Below, one piece after another: positions 43,412-51,314 of a stretch of DNA of 64,000 nucleotides (positions within the stretch are counted from its first letter, which is position 1; each line of letters starts with the position of its first letter). Origin of the DNA: G963676655 sp963676655 (GTDB taxonomy: Bacteria > Verrucomicrobiota > Lentisphaeria > Victivallales > Victivallaceae); contig CAXXKX010000003.1 in NCBI GenBank assembly GCA_963676655.2, forward strand, positions 5,518,001 through 5,582,000, in the 5' to 3' direction. The notes beneath the pieces are model-generated. The model did not search any database. It had not been told where the DNA came from and saw nothing but the letters and a program-made list of their open reading frames with translations. Made by a program: the position numbers and the translations under genes.

Positions 43412-44854
43412 ATGTCAATTTCAAACAAAAGCTATGCGTATGAGATGATCCGCAGTGAGTTGACCTGGGTGGTCGGCGAGGATTATGTACAGACATGTGA
43501 TTCCGATAAACTCGGACACTCTATCGACTATTACTGGGTTCCGGAACTCTGGCATGACCGGGGAGAAAAACCAACGCCGCCGGACTTTGTCGTTCATCCG
43601 GGTACTTCACAGGAAGTGGCCGAGATTATGAAGATCGCCAACAATTACGGCATCCCGGTCACCCCGTGGGGCGGCGGTTCCGGTTCCCAGGGCGGCGCGC
43701 TGCCGATGTACGGCGGTATCGTCATGGACATGAAACGAATGAACAAAGTCATTGAAATCGATCCGATATCCATGACCGCGACCGCGGAAGTCGGTATTAA
43801 TGCCCAGCATTTGGAATGGGCCGTTGAAAAGGCCGGTTACAGTACCATGCACTTCCCCGCGTCGATTGCCTGTGCCACTCTCGGTGGTTTTATCGCGCAT
43901 CGCGGTACCGGCGTACTCAGCACCAAATACGGCAAGATGGAAGACATCATCATGGCGCTGGAAGTGGTCACTCCGACCGGCGAGATCATCGAAACGCTAC
44001 CGGTGCCGCGTCACGCCTCCGGTCCTGACCTGACCCAGATGTTTCTCGGCAGCGAAGGAACGCTCGGCGTGGTCACCAAAGCCACATTGAAGATTCATCC
44101 GATCCCGGAAGCCCGTAAATTCCACGCCTTTCTGTTCCCGACCATGCACGATGCGATGGTGGCCGGTTCCTCAATCATGACCAGTCGGTTGCGTCCTTGT
44201 GTGATCCGCCTTTATGACGAACCCGAGACTGCCAAACTGATCAAAAAAGTTCTCGGTATCGATAAAAAGGGCGCTTACCTGGTATTCGGCTTTGATGGTC
44301 CGGAGAAGATGGTTGACCTGGAAATGGAAGAGGCCTGTAAGATTTGCCGCAAACAGGAGCATGAGGATCTTGGTACCGATATGGGCCAGGCCTGGTGGGA
44401 TAACCGTTACAAGTTCTTCTATCCGCCGTATATGTTCCAGTTGCCGCAGGCGTTCGGTACTCTCGATACTGTCGCGACCTTCAAGAATATCGAGAATGTT
44501 TACTGGGCCATGAAAAACACGGTAAACGAGAATTTTCCGCAGGCCCAGTTCATCGGGCATTTTTCACACTGGTACGAATGGGGCGCCATGCTCTACGCCC
44601 GTTTCATTATCGACGAGCCGCCGCAGGATCCGCGTGAAGCAATTGCTTTGTACAACAAGATATGGGATATGGCGATTCGAGCTGCTATTAAGGAAGGCGG
44701 GGTGATCAACGAGCATCACGGCGTCGGCCTGAAACTCGGTCGCATTATGAAAGACCTCTACGGTCCCGCATTCAAAGTGTTACAGGATATGAAAAAGGTC
44801 CTTGACCCGAATAATATCATGAATCCCGGTAAAATGGGCTTCAAGGGGAAATGA
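43412..44854 (+). CDS. FAD-linked oxidase (GlcD/Dld-like)
   Basis: A 480-residue FAD-binding oxidase. The FAD_binding_4 domain (PDFVVHPGTSQEVAEIMKIA, PVTPWGGGSGSQGGALP, LGGFIAHRGTGVLSTKYGKMEDI) is followed by PDLTQMFLGSEGTLGVVTKA and an oxidase C-terminal domain ending INEHHGVGLKLGR and LDPNNIMNPGKMGF. Relatives are D-lactate and glycolate dehydrogenases and alkyl-DHAP synthase. Ribosome site AAAAGGAGATATAATC. It was probably adjacent to the Fe-S partner at 45395 before the antisense S23 gene was inserted; together they could oxidise lactate or another 2-hydroxy acid from aldol cleavage. Confidence 0.85.
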   Translation: MSISNKSYAYEMIRSELTWVVGEDYVQTCDSDKLGHSIDYYWVPELWHDRGEKPTPPDFVVHPGTSQEVAEIMKIANNYGIPVTPWGGGSGSQGGALPMYGGIVMDMKRMNKVIEIDPISMTATAEVGINAQHLEWAVEKAGYSTMHFPASIACATLGGFIAHRGTGVLSTKYGKMEDIIMALEVVTPTGEIIETLPVPRHASGPDLTQMFLGSEGTLGVVTKATLKIHPIPEARKFHAFLFPTMHDAMVAGSSIMTSRLRPCVIRLYDEPETAKLIKKVLGIDKKGAYLVFGFDGPEKMVDLEMEEACKICRKQEHEDLGTDMGQAWWDNRYKFFYPPYMFQLPQAFGTLDTVATFKNIENVYWAMKNTVNENFPQAQFIGHFSHWYEWGAMLYARFIIDEPPQDPREAIALYNKIWDMAIRAAIKEGGVINEHHGVGLKLGRIMKDLYGPAFKVLQDMKKVLDPNNIMNPGKMGFKGK

Positions 44855-44906
44855 AAAATGAAAAATGAAAAATGAAGGATGAATAATGAAGGATGACAGG
44901 TTGATA

Positions 44907-45269
44907 TTATTTTTTAAGGCTGTTACCGACGGTAAGCTTTATGGAACTGATTATCTTAATTATTTCCTCGCATTCCTCCATAATGGAATCTGCCGCCGCA
45001 TCAGCAATATAATCGGATGCTTTGAGCAATCTGAGCCAATAACGCGTCTCACAAGCTTCTTTATATGCAATACATGTTTTTGCAAAAAAATCCTTTTGAG
45101 ACTGAGCCGCATTGGCTTCTTCCATATTGGCTCCGATAGAAGTACCGGAACGAAGAATTTGTCTGCTGAGAACATATTCTTTGTGTTTTCCGCGAAGGAA
45201 CTTGTTAAGTTTAATGATTCGCAAAGCAAAAGAAAAAGTCTTATCCAGAATAATATTATCTTTCATCAT
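44907..45269 (-). CDS. Four-helix-bundle protein (S23/23S rRNA IVS family)
   Basis: A 120-residue protein typical of the S23 family: KLNKFLRGKHKEYVLSRQILRSGTSIGANMEEANAAQSQKDFFAKTCIAYKEACETRYWLRLL. These form pentameric helical bundles; members were first noted inside 23S rRNA intervening sequences and one branch (Avd) works with diversity-generating retroelements. It stands alone on the minus strand between two plus-strand genes of one pathway. It is flanked by A/T-rich simple repeats (GAAAAATGAAAAATGAAAAA at 44852 and ATTTTTAATTTTTAATTC at 45360), which suggests insertion as a small cassette. Confidence 0.85.
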   Translation of the reverse strand: MMKDNIILDKTFSFALRIIKLNKFLRGKHKEYVLSRQILRSGTSIGANMEEANAAQSQKDFFAKTCIAYKEACETRYWLRLLKASDYIADAAADSIMEECEEIIKIISSIKLTVGNSLKK

Positions 45270-45394
45270 AACTCCAGTATTAATATAAATAAAATAAGCC
45301 TATGTAATAGAAATTCAAGAGAGAGCATGGGAAAAACTTCTCCCTGCAAACATTTTGCATTTTTAATTTTTAATTCAAAAAAAGGAATTTGAAG

Positions 45395-46366
45395 ATGAAT
45401 TTTGAAAAATATCTTGATGTAATCAACGCGTGCCGGTTTTGTTTTATGTGCAGACACCTGGCTGCGGTTGGCAATGTCACTTTCAAGGAAGCGGATACCC
45501 CGCGCGGCCGCGCTTTGATCGCGGACAAAATCCGCATGGATAAAGAAAACCTGAAGAATCCGGATTTTATCAAAACCATATACGAATGCGAACTAAGCGC
45601 TGCGAACCGATATCACTGTGTCAGCAGTTATGACGAAACCGGACTGGTATTGGCGCTGCGCCGGGATATTGTCGAAGCCGGTCTGGCTCCGGAGGATGTG
45701 ATGGAACTAGCGGCAAAACTTGGTGAGGCAGAATTTAAAGTAAGCGGCGAAGGCGATACGCTTTATTATGTGGACTCTTACAGCTATGTGTCTTCTGCTC
45801 CTGCCGGTTGCAAAACCATCTCTGGCGGCGATACCGGGAAAGCGCTTGAAGTACTGGGCTTTGCCGATGAGGCGGCAAAGGTTTTTGATAAATTCAAAGC
45901 CGCAGTAGCGGCTTCAGGTTGTAAAACTGTGGTTACTTCCTGCCCGGCCAGCTATGACATGATGAAAGATAAACTTGACGGTATCAAAGTAGTGCATACT
46001 TCCGGGTTCATACCAGGAAAACCCGGCTCCGGTTCGATCTACTATCTGGACAGCGATTATCTTAAAAATTATCAGGAAAATGCTGTTTCCCCCGGTGAAA
46101 TTTTAAGCGGCCTGGGTTATACTATCAAACCGTTCGGGACCAATCAGGAAGAATCATATTCTGCCGGTGAAGGCGCGGTTGTTTACGATCAGCTCTGTCC
46201 GGGGCTGGCGGAAAAACTTTGCGGACGGATTGTTGAGCTTGCGGATAACCCGGAAACAGATATTCTGGTTACCGCTTCGCCGTATACCAGAAATGTTCTG
46301 AACAAATACGCGCCGCAGTTGAAAGTCATGCTTGTCGATCAGGTTATGAAGGAAGGAATTGCGTAA
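45395..46366 (+). CDS. Fe-S protein, probable partner of the FAD oxidase
   Basis: A 323-residue protein with a N-terminal CRFCFMCRH cluster (Cys spaced x2, x2) followed by DTPRGRALIADKI, the pattern of GlcF/heterodisulfide-reductase-like electron-transfer subunits. A later TSCP and a DQLCPG may stand in for the CCG motifs of the family, but the usual double cluster is not complete, so it is divergent. Start ATG 45395 has AAAGGA eight bases upstream; TTG 45389 is less likely. It lies between the S23 cassette and the class II aldolase. Confidence 0.7.
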   Translation: MNFEKYLDVINACRFCFMCRHLAAVGNVTFKEADTPRGRALIADKIRMDKENLKNPDFIKTIYECELSAANRYHCVSSYDETGLVLALRRDIVEAGLAPEDVMELAAKLGEAEFKVSGEGDTLYYVDSYSYVSSAPAGCKTISGGDTGKALEVLGFADEAAKVFDKFKAAVAASGCKTVVTSCPASYDMMKDKLDGIKVVHTSGFIPGKPGSGSIYYLDSDYLKNYQENAVSPGEILSGLGYTIKPFGTNQEESYSAGEGAVVYDQLCPGLAEKLCGRIVELADNPETDILVTASPYTRNVLNKYAPQLKVMLVDQVMKEGIA

Positions 46367-46367
46367 C

Positions 46368-47207
46368 ATGGCATTGGTAACTTTAAATGAAGTGTTGCCG
46401 CAGGCCCGGTCCAAGGGCTGTGCGGTCGGCGCGTTCAATATCGCCAACTACGAAACCGGCAAGGCGGTCATTATGGCCGCTGAAGCGGAACGGCAGCCGG
46501 TCATTATCCAGGTCTATCAGCGTTTGATGGAAGATCCGTTTATTCCAGCCCTGGGCGCGATGATGCGGAATTTGGCTGAAAATGCTTCTGTTCCGGTGGT
46601 GGTGCATCTCGATCACGGCGCTTCCCTGGCTCAAGTCAAACTGGCGATTGATTGTGGATTTACCTCGGTTATGTTTGATGGCTCCCAGCTGCCGTTTGAT
46701 GAAAACCTGTGTCTAACTTGTGAAGCGGCGGAATACGCTCATAAACATGGGGTTTCAATCGAAGGAGAAATTGGCCACGTGCCGATCAACGGGACCGCGG
46801 CAGCGGAAAATATTCCGCTTTCCACCCCGGAAGAGGCAAAGCAGTTCGCGGATGAAACTGGAGTCGATGCATTGGCCGTTTCAATTGGTACCGCCCATGG
46901 CTATTATGCCAAAGAGCCGGAGATCGATGTTGATCTTTCCAGGCGCATCGGTGAAGCGGTTTCCATTCCGCTGGTTCTGCATGGCGGTTCCGGTACGCCG
47001 CACGCCATTGTCCGGCAGGTGCTCCGCAACGGTTTTGCCAAGGTCAATGTGGCGACCGAGTTTCAGCATAAACTTCAAATGGCGTTGAAAGCGGAACTTG
47101 ACTCTCTCGGTGAAAAATTTTTACCGCTGGACAAGATCATGATCGAACCGACAAAAGCAGCATCAGATTTTCTACATCCTTTGATAAAAATGTTCACCAA
47201 TCCGTAA
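46368..47207 (+). CDS. Class II fructose-bisphosphate aldolase family protein
   Basis: A 279-residue metal-dependent aldolase of the FbaA/GatY/IolJ family. Zinc ligands lie in VVHLDHGAS and EGEIGHV; AVSIGTAHGYY and LVLHGGSGTP bind the phosphate. These enzymes split ketose (bis)phosphates into DHAP and an aldehyde. With the isomerase and kinases it completes a likely ketose-phosphate pathway. The ATG 46368 is preceded by AAGGAAGGA and starts one base after the Fe-S stop. IolJ-like, tagatose- or fructose-bisphosphate specificity cannot be separated by eye. Confidence 0.85.
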   Translation: MALVTLNEVLPQARSKGCAVGAFNIANYETGKAVIMAAEAERQPVIIQVYQRLMEDPFIPALGAMMRNLAENASVPVVVHLDHGASLAQVKLAIDCGFTSVMFDGSQLPFDENLCLTCEAAEYAHKHGVSIEGEIGHVPINGTAAAENIPLSTPEEAKQFADETGVDALAVSIGTAHGYYAKEPEIDVDLSRRIGEAVSIPLVLHGGSGTPHAIVRQVLRNGFAKVNVATEFQHKLQMALKAELDSLGEKFLPLDKIMIEPTKAASDFLHPLIKMFTNP

Positions 47208-47343
47208 ATATACTGAAAGTTAAATTTCTTCAATCCCCCGTCCATGCGGCGCTTGGATACATACGGACGATACGTCCGCGCTCCAGGGACGATGCGCTGA
47301 ACGCGGTAGACTACTCCAATAGGCGAACTTTGCCCTCTATTCT

Positions 47344-47403
47344 CCGCTTCCGTAGCACAAAGTGCGGAGTTTGAAGCGGTACATCGCCGTCCGTCGTACG
47401 GAC
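47344..47403. repeat. Structured 60-nt dispersed element, copy 1
   Basis: CCGCTTC (47344-47350) pairs with GAAGCGG (47373-47379), GCAC/GTGC forms an inner hairpin, and GTCCG (47389-47393) pairs with CGGAC (47399-47403). A second copy with the same spacing is at 60427-60486, and its differences in the last hairpin keep pairing. The rest of 47208-47498 holds another CGGAC/GTCCG hairpin near 47267 and no gene. Confidence 0.7.
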
Positions 47404-47498
47404 CGGACGAGACGTTTGTGCTTCCATGCGGTTGTCTTATCTGTTTTGTATACAATGGCTTGCGTGTTTTTAGTAAAGCAAGTATTGCTAAAAGAAAA

Positions 47499-47596
47499 GA
47501 CTCGTCTCGATTTTTTAAACCGTATTTGACTTTACTTTCAACTTTCCTCTTTCAACTTGCAACTCCAGTTATCCCGTTTGCGGGATGGCTGTGTTT
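47499..47596 (+). repeat. Left arm of a ~100-bp inverted repeat
   Basis: The stretch from ACTCGTCTCG through CCGTATTTGACTTTACTTTC and AACTCCAGTTATCCCG to GATGGCTGTG is found in reverse complement at 50051-50150 with about 90% identity. It also holds an ATCCCG/CGGGAT hairpin. Confidence 0.9.
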
Positions 47597-47685
47597 TGTT
47601 TTTATTTTGTGCAAAAGGATGGCTTGATTTATTTATGGTTTATATATATAGTATATATAGCATTAATATTATAATGGTGTTTTTT

Positions 47686-48702
47686 ATGTTGAAAATAAAG
47701 TATAAATTAGGTAAAAGCGGGATGGCTATACCGCCGATTATTTTTGGGTCAAGTTGTTTCGGCAATCTTTATCAGGCACTTGATTTAGATACGAAACTGG
47801 CAATTGCCCGGGAATGGTTTAAACATGTTCAATCGCCGATTGTGATTGATTCAGCGGGGAAGTATGGGGCGGGGCTGGCTCTCGAATGCGTTGGCAAATG
47901 TTTGCGCGAGTTGGAAATATCTCCTGGACAGATAATTGTCAGTAATAAACTGGGCTGGAAGCGGGTTCATTTAAGCACTCCTGAACCGACTTTTGAGCCG
48001 GGAGCGTGGATCGGGGTTGACCATGACGCCGTTCAGGACATTAGTTACCATGGAATCATGGAATGTTACGAACAAGGCTGTAAGCTGATTGGAATGGAAT
48101 ACTCGCCCCAGATGGTATCTGTTCATGATCCTGACGAATATCTGGGGGCCGCCGGCGATACAGAAGACAGAATTGCCCGTTTTGAGGATATAATAGAAGC
48201 ATATCGGGCGTTACATGAACTCAAGGCAAATGGCCGGGTAAAAGCGGTAGGAATTGGTTCTAAGGACTGGCGGATTATCAAGGAAATAAGCCAGGCGGTT
48301 GACTTGGACTGGGTAATGTTCGCGTGCAGCCTGACGCCTTATCGTCATGAAGCCGGGTTACTTGAATTCATTTCGGAACTTAATTCCGCCGGTGTCGGTA
48401 TGATCAATTCGGCGGTATTCAATTCCGGTTTTCTGGTGGGCGGAGAATTTTTCGATTACCGCAGGCCCGATCCAGTTAATGATGCAGAATTATTTGCCTG
48501 GCGGAATAGATTTCTTAGTGTATGCAAAGAGTTTGATGTCAGTCCGGCTTCCGCGTGTATTCAATATGGAATGCGGATTCCGGGAATCAGCGCTACCGCG
48601 TTAAATACGAGCAAGCCGGAACATATTGGACGGAATATAAAATGTTTTGAAGAAACGATTCCGGAAGAATTCTGGACTCAACTTACGGATAAGTTGGATT
48701 AA
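47686..48702 (+). CDS. Aldo/keto reductase (L-fucose dehydrogenase-like)
   Basis: About 338 residues of the aldo/keto reductase superfamily (GKSGMAIPPIIFGSSCFGNLY; catalytic Tyr in FKHVQSPIVIDSAGKYGAG; Lys in IVSNKLGW; His in MVSVHDPDEYL). The early reading from 47557 runs through the inverted repeat and is not credible; ATG 47686 (or 47674) gives the family start. The run of mutarotase and lactonase after it fits oxidation of L-fucose or a similar deoxysugar to the lactone, as in D-threo-aldose 1-dehydrogenases. No strong ribosome site. Confidence 0.83.
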   Translation: MLKIKYKLGKSGMAIPPIIFGSSCFGNLYQALDLDTKLAIAREWFKHVQSPIVIDSAGKYGAGLALECVGKCLRELEISPGQIIVSNKLGWKRVHLSTPEPTFEPGAWIGVDHDAVQDISYHGIMECYEQGCKLIGMEYSPQMVSVHDPDEYLGAAGDTEDRIARFEDIIEAYRALHELKANGRVKAVGIGSKDWRIIKEISQAVDLDWVMFACSLTPYRHEAGLLEFISELNSAGVGMINSAVFNSGFLVGGEFFDYRRPDPVNDAELFAWRNRFLSVCKEFDVSPASACIQYGMRIPGISATALNTSKPEHIGRNIKCFEETIPEEFWTQLTDKLD

Positions 48703-48828
48703 TGAAAAATTCAGTGGAAACAAAAGAATAAATTTTTCAATTCCGCAAATTGAGGTTTCACTGTTATCTCAATATCATCAAATATTGCACAACAAAAGAA
48801 AAATAGACGGTCACAGGAGTTTGACAAA

Positions 48829-49221
48829 ATGTTGAAAAAAGGCATTCTGAATCCGCAACTGCTTTCTTTGCTGGCAAGGGTCCGGCATACGAATGCAATT
48901 GTTATCGCCGATCGGGGGTTCCCGTTCTGGCCGCAAATAGAAACGGTTGATATTTCATTGGCTGACGACCTGCCGACCGTTCGGCAGGTGCTTAAACTGA
49001 TCATGCCATCTTACAGTTTCGGAAAAGCGTTTATGGCGGAAGAATTTCTGGCTGCCAACACTGAAGAGACCATTAACGATTACCGGAATATTCTTGGAGT
49101 AGTTCCGCTTGCTTACGAATCTCATGAAGGAATATTCAAAAAGCGCGTCCCGCAGGCGGTCGGGCTTATCCGTACCGGTGATACGACGCAGTTCGGCAAC
49201 ATCATTCTGGAGTCAGCATGA
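48829..49221 (+). CDS. RbsD/FucU-family sugar mutarotase
   Basis: A 130-residue protein of the RbsD/FucU fold: MLKKGILNPQLLSLLARVRHTNAIVIADRGFPFWPQIETVDISL, with the family His in VRHTN, and a C-terminal LIRTGDTTQFGNIIL. It is closer to RbsD in style than the FucU at 3165. Ribosome site ACAGGAG. Its stop overlaps the next gene's start by four bases. The probable role is anomer conversion of the sugar used by the aldo/keto reductase. Confidence 0.85.
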   Translation: MLKKGILNPQLLSLLARVRHTNAIVIADRGFPFWPQIETVDISLADDLPTVRQVLKLIMPSYSFGKAFMAEEFLAANTEETINDYRNILGVVPLAYESHEGIFKKRVPQAVGLIRTGDTTQFGNIILESA

Positions 49222-50045
49222 TGAAAATAGATTCACATCAGCATTTCTGGTCGTACGATCCGGAAGAATATGCCTGGATCGGTAATGACATGGCGTTGTT
49301 ACGGCGCGACTTTCTGCCGCCGGAGCTGGAAAAAAATATTCGTGAATGCGGGCTTGACGGCGTGATAACGGTTCAGGCGCGGCAGACTTTACAGGAAACT
49401 GATTGGCTTCTGGATTTGGCGAAAACCTATGATTTTATCAAAGGCGTGGTCGGTTGGCTGGAGCTGGCGGACTGCAAGCCTGAACAGCTCGAAGTTTACG
49501 CGGCGATTCCAGAATTAAAAGGCGTCAGGCATGTAATTCAGGATGAAGCGGACGACAACTTCATCCTGCGTGATGACTTTAATAACGGCGTGGCAATGCT
49601 GCAAGAATATGATTTGACTTATGATATTCTGATTTTTGAACGTCATTTGCCGCAGGCAATCCGTTTTGTTGATCGTCACCCGGAACAGCGTTTTGTTCTC
49701 GATCACATTGCCAAACCGCTTATCATGGATAATAAACTGGAACCGTGGCGAACTAATATCCGCGAGCTGGCAAAGCGTGAAAACGTCTGGTGCAAACTTT
49801 CCGGACTGGTCACGGAAGCTGATTTGGGGACCTGGACTGATGAACAATTGAAGCCATATATGGAAACGGTTCTGGACGCTTTCGGGAGTGATCGGTTGTT
49901 GTTCGGATCCGACTGGCCGGTCTGTCTGGCCGCTTCCGGCTACCGGCAGTGGTATGAACTTGTGATGGAATTTACCGGAACGCTTTCCGCAGAGGAACAG
50001 GCCGGGATAATGGGACTTAACGCCATTGAGGCATATAAATTATAA
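49218..50045 (+). CDS. Amidohydrolase, L-fuconolactonase-like
   Basis: A 275-residue amidohydrolase-2 TIM barrel. Metal-site residues are in IDSHQHFW at the N-terminus, H-containing FVLDHIAKP and the C-terminal LLFGSDWPVC with catalytic Asp. GVITVQARQTLQETDWLLDLA and KGVRHVIQ are typical of sugar lactonases of this family (L-fuconolactone, L-rhamnonolactone). It would open the lactone made by the aldo/keto reductase to the sugar acid. Confidence 0.87.
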   Translation: MMKIDSHQHFWSYDPEEYAWIGNDMALLRRDFLPPELEKNIRECGLDGVITVQARQTLQETDWLLDLAKTYDFIKGVVGWLELADCKPEQLEVYAAIPELKGVRHVIQDEADDNFILRDDFNNGVAMLQEYDLTYDILIFERHLPQAIRFVDRHPEQRFVLDHIAKPLIMDNKLEPWRTNIRELAKRENVWCKLSGLVTEADLGTWTDEQLKPYMETVLDAFGSDRLLFGSDWPVCLAASGYRQWYELVMEFTGTLSAEEQAGIMGLNAIEAYKL

Positions 50046-50050
50046 AAGGA

Positions 50051-50150
50051 AATCACAGCCATCCCACAAACGGGATAACTGGAGTTGAAAGTTGAATGTT
50101 GAAAGTTGAAAGTAAAGTCAAATACGGTTCAAAAAATTGTGACGAGACAT
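50051..50150 (-). repeat. Right arm of a ~100-bp inverted repeat
   Basis: Reverse complement of 47499-47596 (CACAGCCATCCCACAAACGG through GAAAGTAAAGTCAAATACGG to GACGAGAC). The two arms enclose the aldo/keto reductase, mutarotase and lactonase genes. The rest of the gap to 50280 is AT-rich and shows only a ribosome site before the next gene. Confidence 0.9.
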
Positions 50151-50280
50151 CTATTCACTTCTGCTCAGGAAATTTAAAAACCGAACAAAGGGGGCTCTGA
50201 AAATGAAAATCATGAGCTCAAGAAAAAGTAAAAAACGTTAAAATTTAAAAATTATGGGATGATAATGAAAGGAAATTACA

Positions 50281-51300
50281 ATGAAGGCATTTTATATTAC
50301 AGACAAATTTAAGACCGGTTTCGAGGATATACCGATACCGCAAATCGATGTGGACGAAGTCTTGTTGAAAGTCGCCTACGTCGGACTTTGCGGCAGCGAT
50401 CTGAACACTTATCGCGGGCTTAACCCGATGGTGTCATTGCCCCGTATTCCCGGACACGAAATCGGCGCCGTCATTGAAAAGACTGGCTCGAAAGTACCCG
50501 AAGAATGGAAGAAGGGAATGCATGTTACGGTTCTCCCTTATACCAGCTGCGGCGCATGTTCATCCTGTCTTTCCGGACGACCCAATTGCTGTCGCTACAA
50601 CCAGACAATGGGAGTGCAGCGGGACGGCGCTTTGACTGAATATATAACAGCGCCATGGACAAAAATATTCTCCTCTGAAAAACTCGGCTTGAGGGAGCTT
50701 GCCTTGGTTGAACCGTTTACCGTGGGCAATCATGCCTGCGACCGGGGGAGAATTACCGAAGATGACATCGTTGCGGTATTCGGCTGCGGCGCTGTCGGCC
50801 TGGGCGCAATATTTGGTGCTACGGCTAAAGGCGCTGAAGTAATCGCGATAGATATTGATGACGAAAAACTGGCCATGGCTGAACTTGTCGGAGCACGGCA
50901 TTGCATTAATTACAAGACTGAAAATCTCCATGAACGCCTGCAGCTTATAACCGGGAACAAAGGCCCAAATGTTGTTATAGAGGCAGTGGGGCTTCCGGCA
51001 ACTTTCCGCGCCGCGGTTGATGAAGCCGCTTTTGCCGGCCGGGTGGTTTATATCGGCTACGCAAAAAATCCGGTCGAATACGAAACAAAATATTTTGTCC
51101 AGAAAGAATTGGACATTTGCGGTTCACGCAATGCTGATCCGGCTAATTTTCGCAGGGTGGTCAACTTGTTTGAAAAAAACAATTTTCCGCTTGAAAAGTT
51201 TATATCAAAGGTGTATTCTTTTGACGAAACCGGGGACGCATTCAGCAGTTGGAATGCTGATCCGGCCCGGATAACCAGAATACTGATTGAAATGACCTGA
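50281..51300 (+). CDS. Zinc-dependent alcohol dehydrogenase
   Basis: A 339-residue medium-chain dehydrogenase. Catalytic zinc ligands: C37 (GLCGSD), H59/E60 (PGHE); structural zinc cysteines C90, C93, C96, C104. NAD-binding loop FGCGAVGLGAIFGA, then an acidic IDIDDEKL that favours NAD over NADP. Members of this group include sorbitol, L-threonine and L-galactonate 5-dehydrogenases (LgoD/YjjN-like). Next to a lactonase it could oxidise the sugar acid. Ribosome site GAAAGGAAATTAC. Confidence 0.87.
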   Translation: MKAFYITDKFKTGFEDIPIPQIDVDEVLLKVAYVGLCGSDLNTYRGLNPMVSLPRIPGHEIGAVIEKTGSKVPEEWKKGMHVTVLPYTSCGACSSCLSGRPNCCRYNQTMGVQRDGALTEYITAPWTKIFSSEKLGLRELALVEPFTVGNHACDRGRITEDDIVAVFGCGAVGLGAIFGATAKGAEVIAIDIDDEKLAMAELVGARHCINYKTENLHERLQLITGNKGPNVVIEAVGLPATFRAAVDEAAFAGRVVYIGYAKNPVEYETKYFVQKELDICGSRNADPANFRRVVNLFEKNNFPLEKFISKVYSFDETGDAFSSWNADPARITRILIEMT

Positions 51301-51314
51301 AAAGAGTTCTCACT

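Noticed and set aside
44907..45269. Diversity-generating retroelement accessory gene (Avd)
   Set aside because: The protein family fits loosely, but there is no reverse transcriptase or template/variable repeat pair in the window.
44886..45392. 168-residue plus-strand frame
   Set aside because: It is the complement of the S23 gene, whose minus-strand protein is clearly recognisable.
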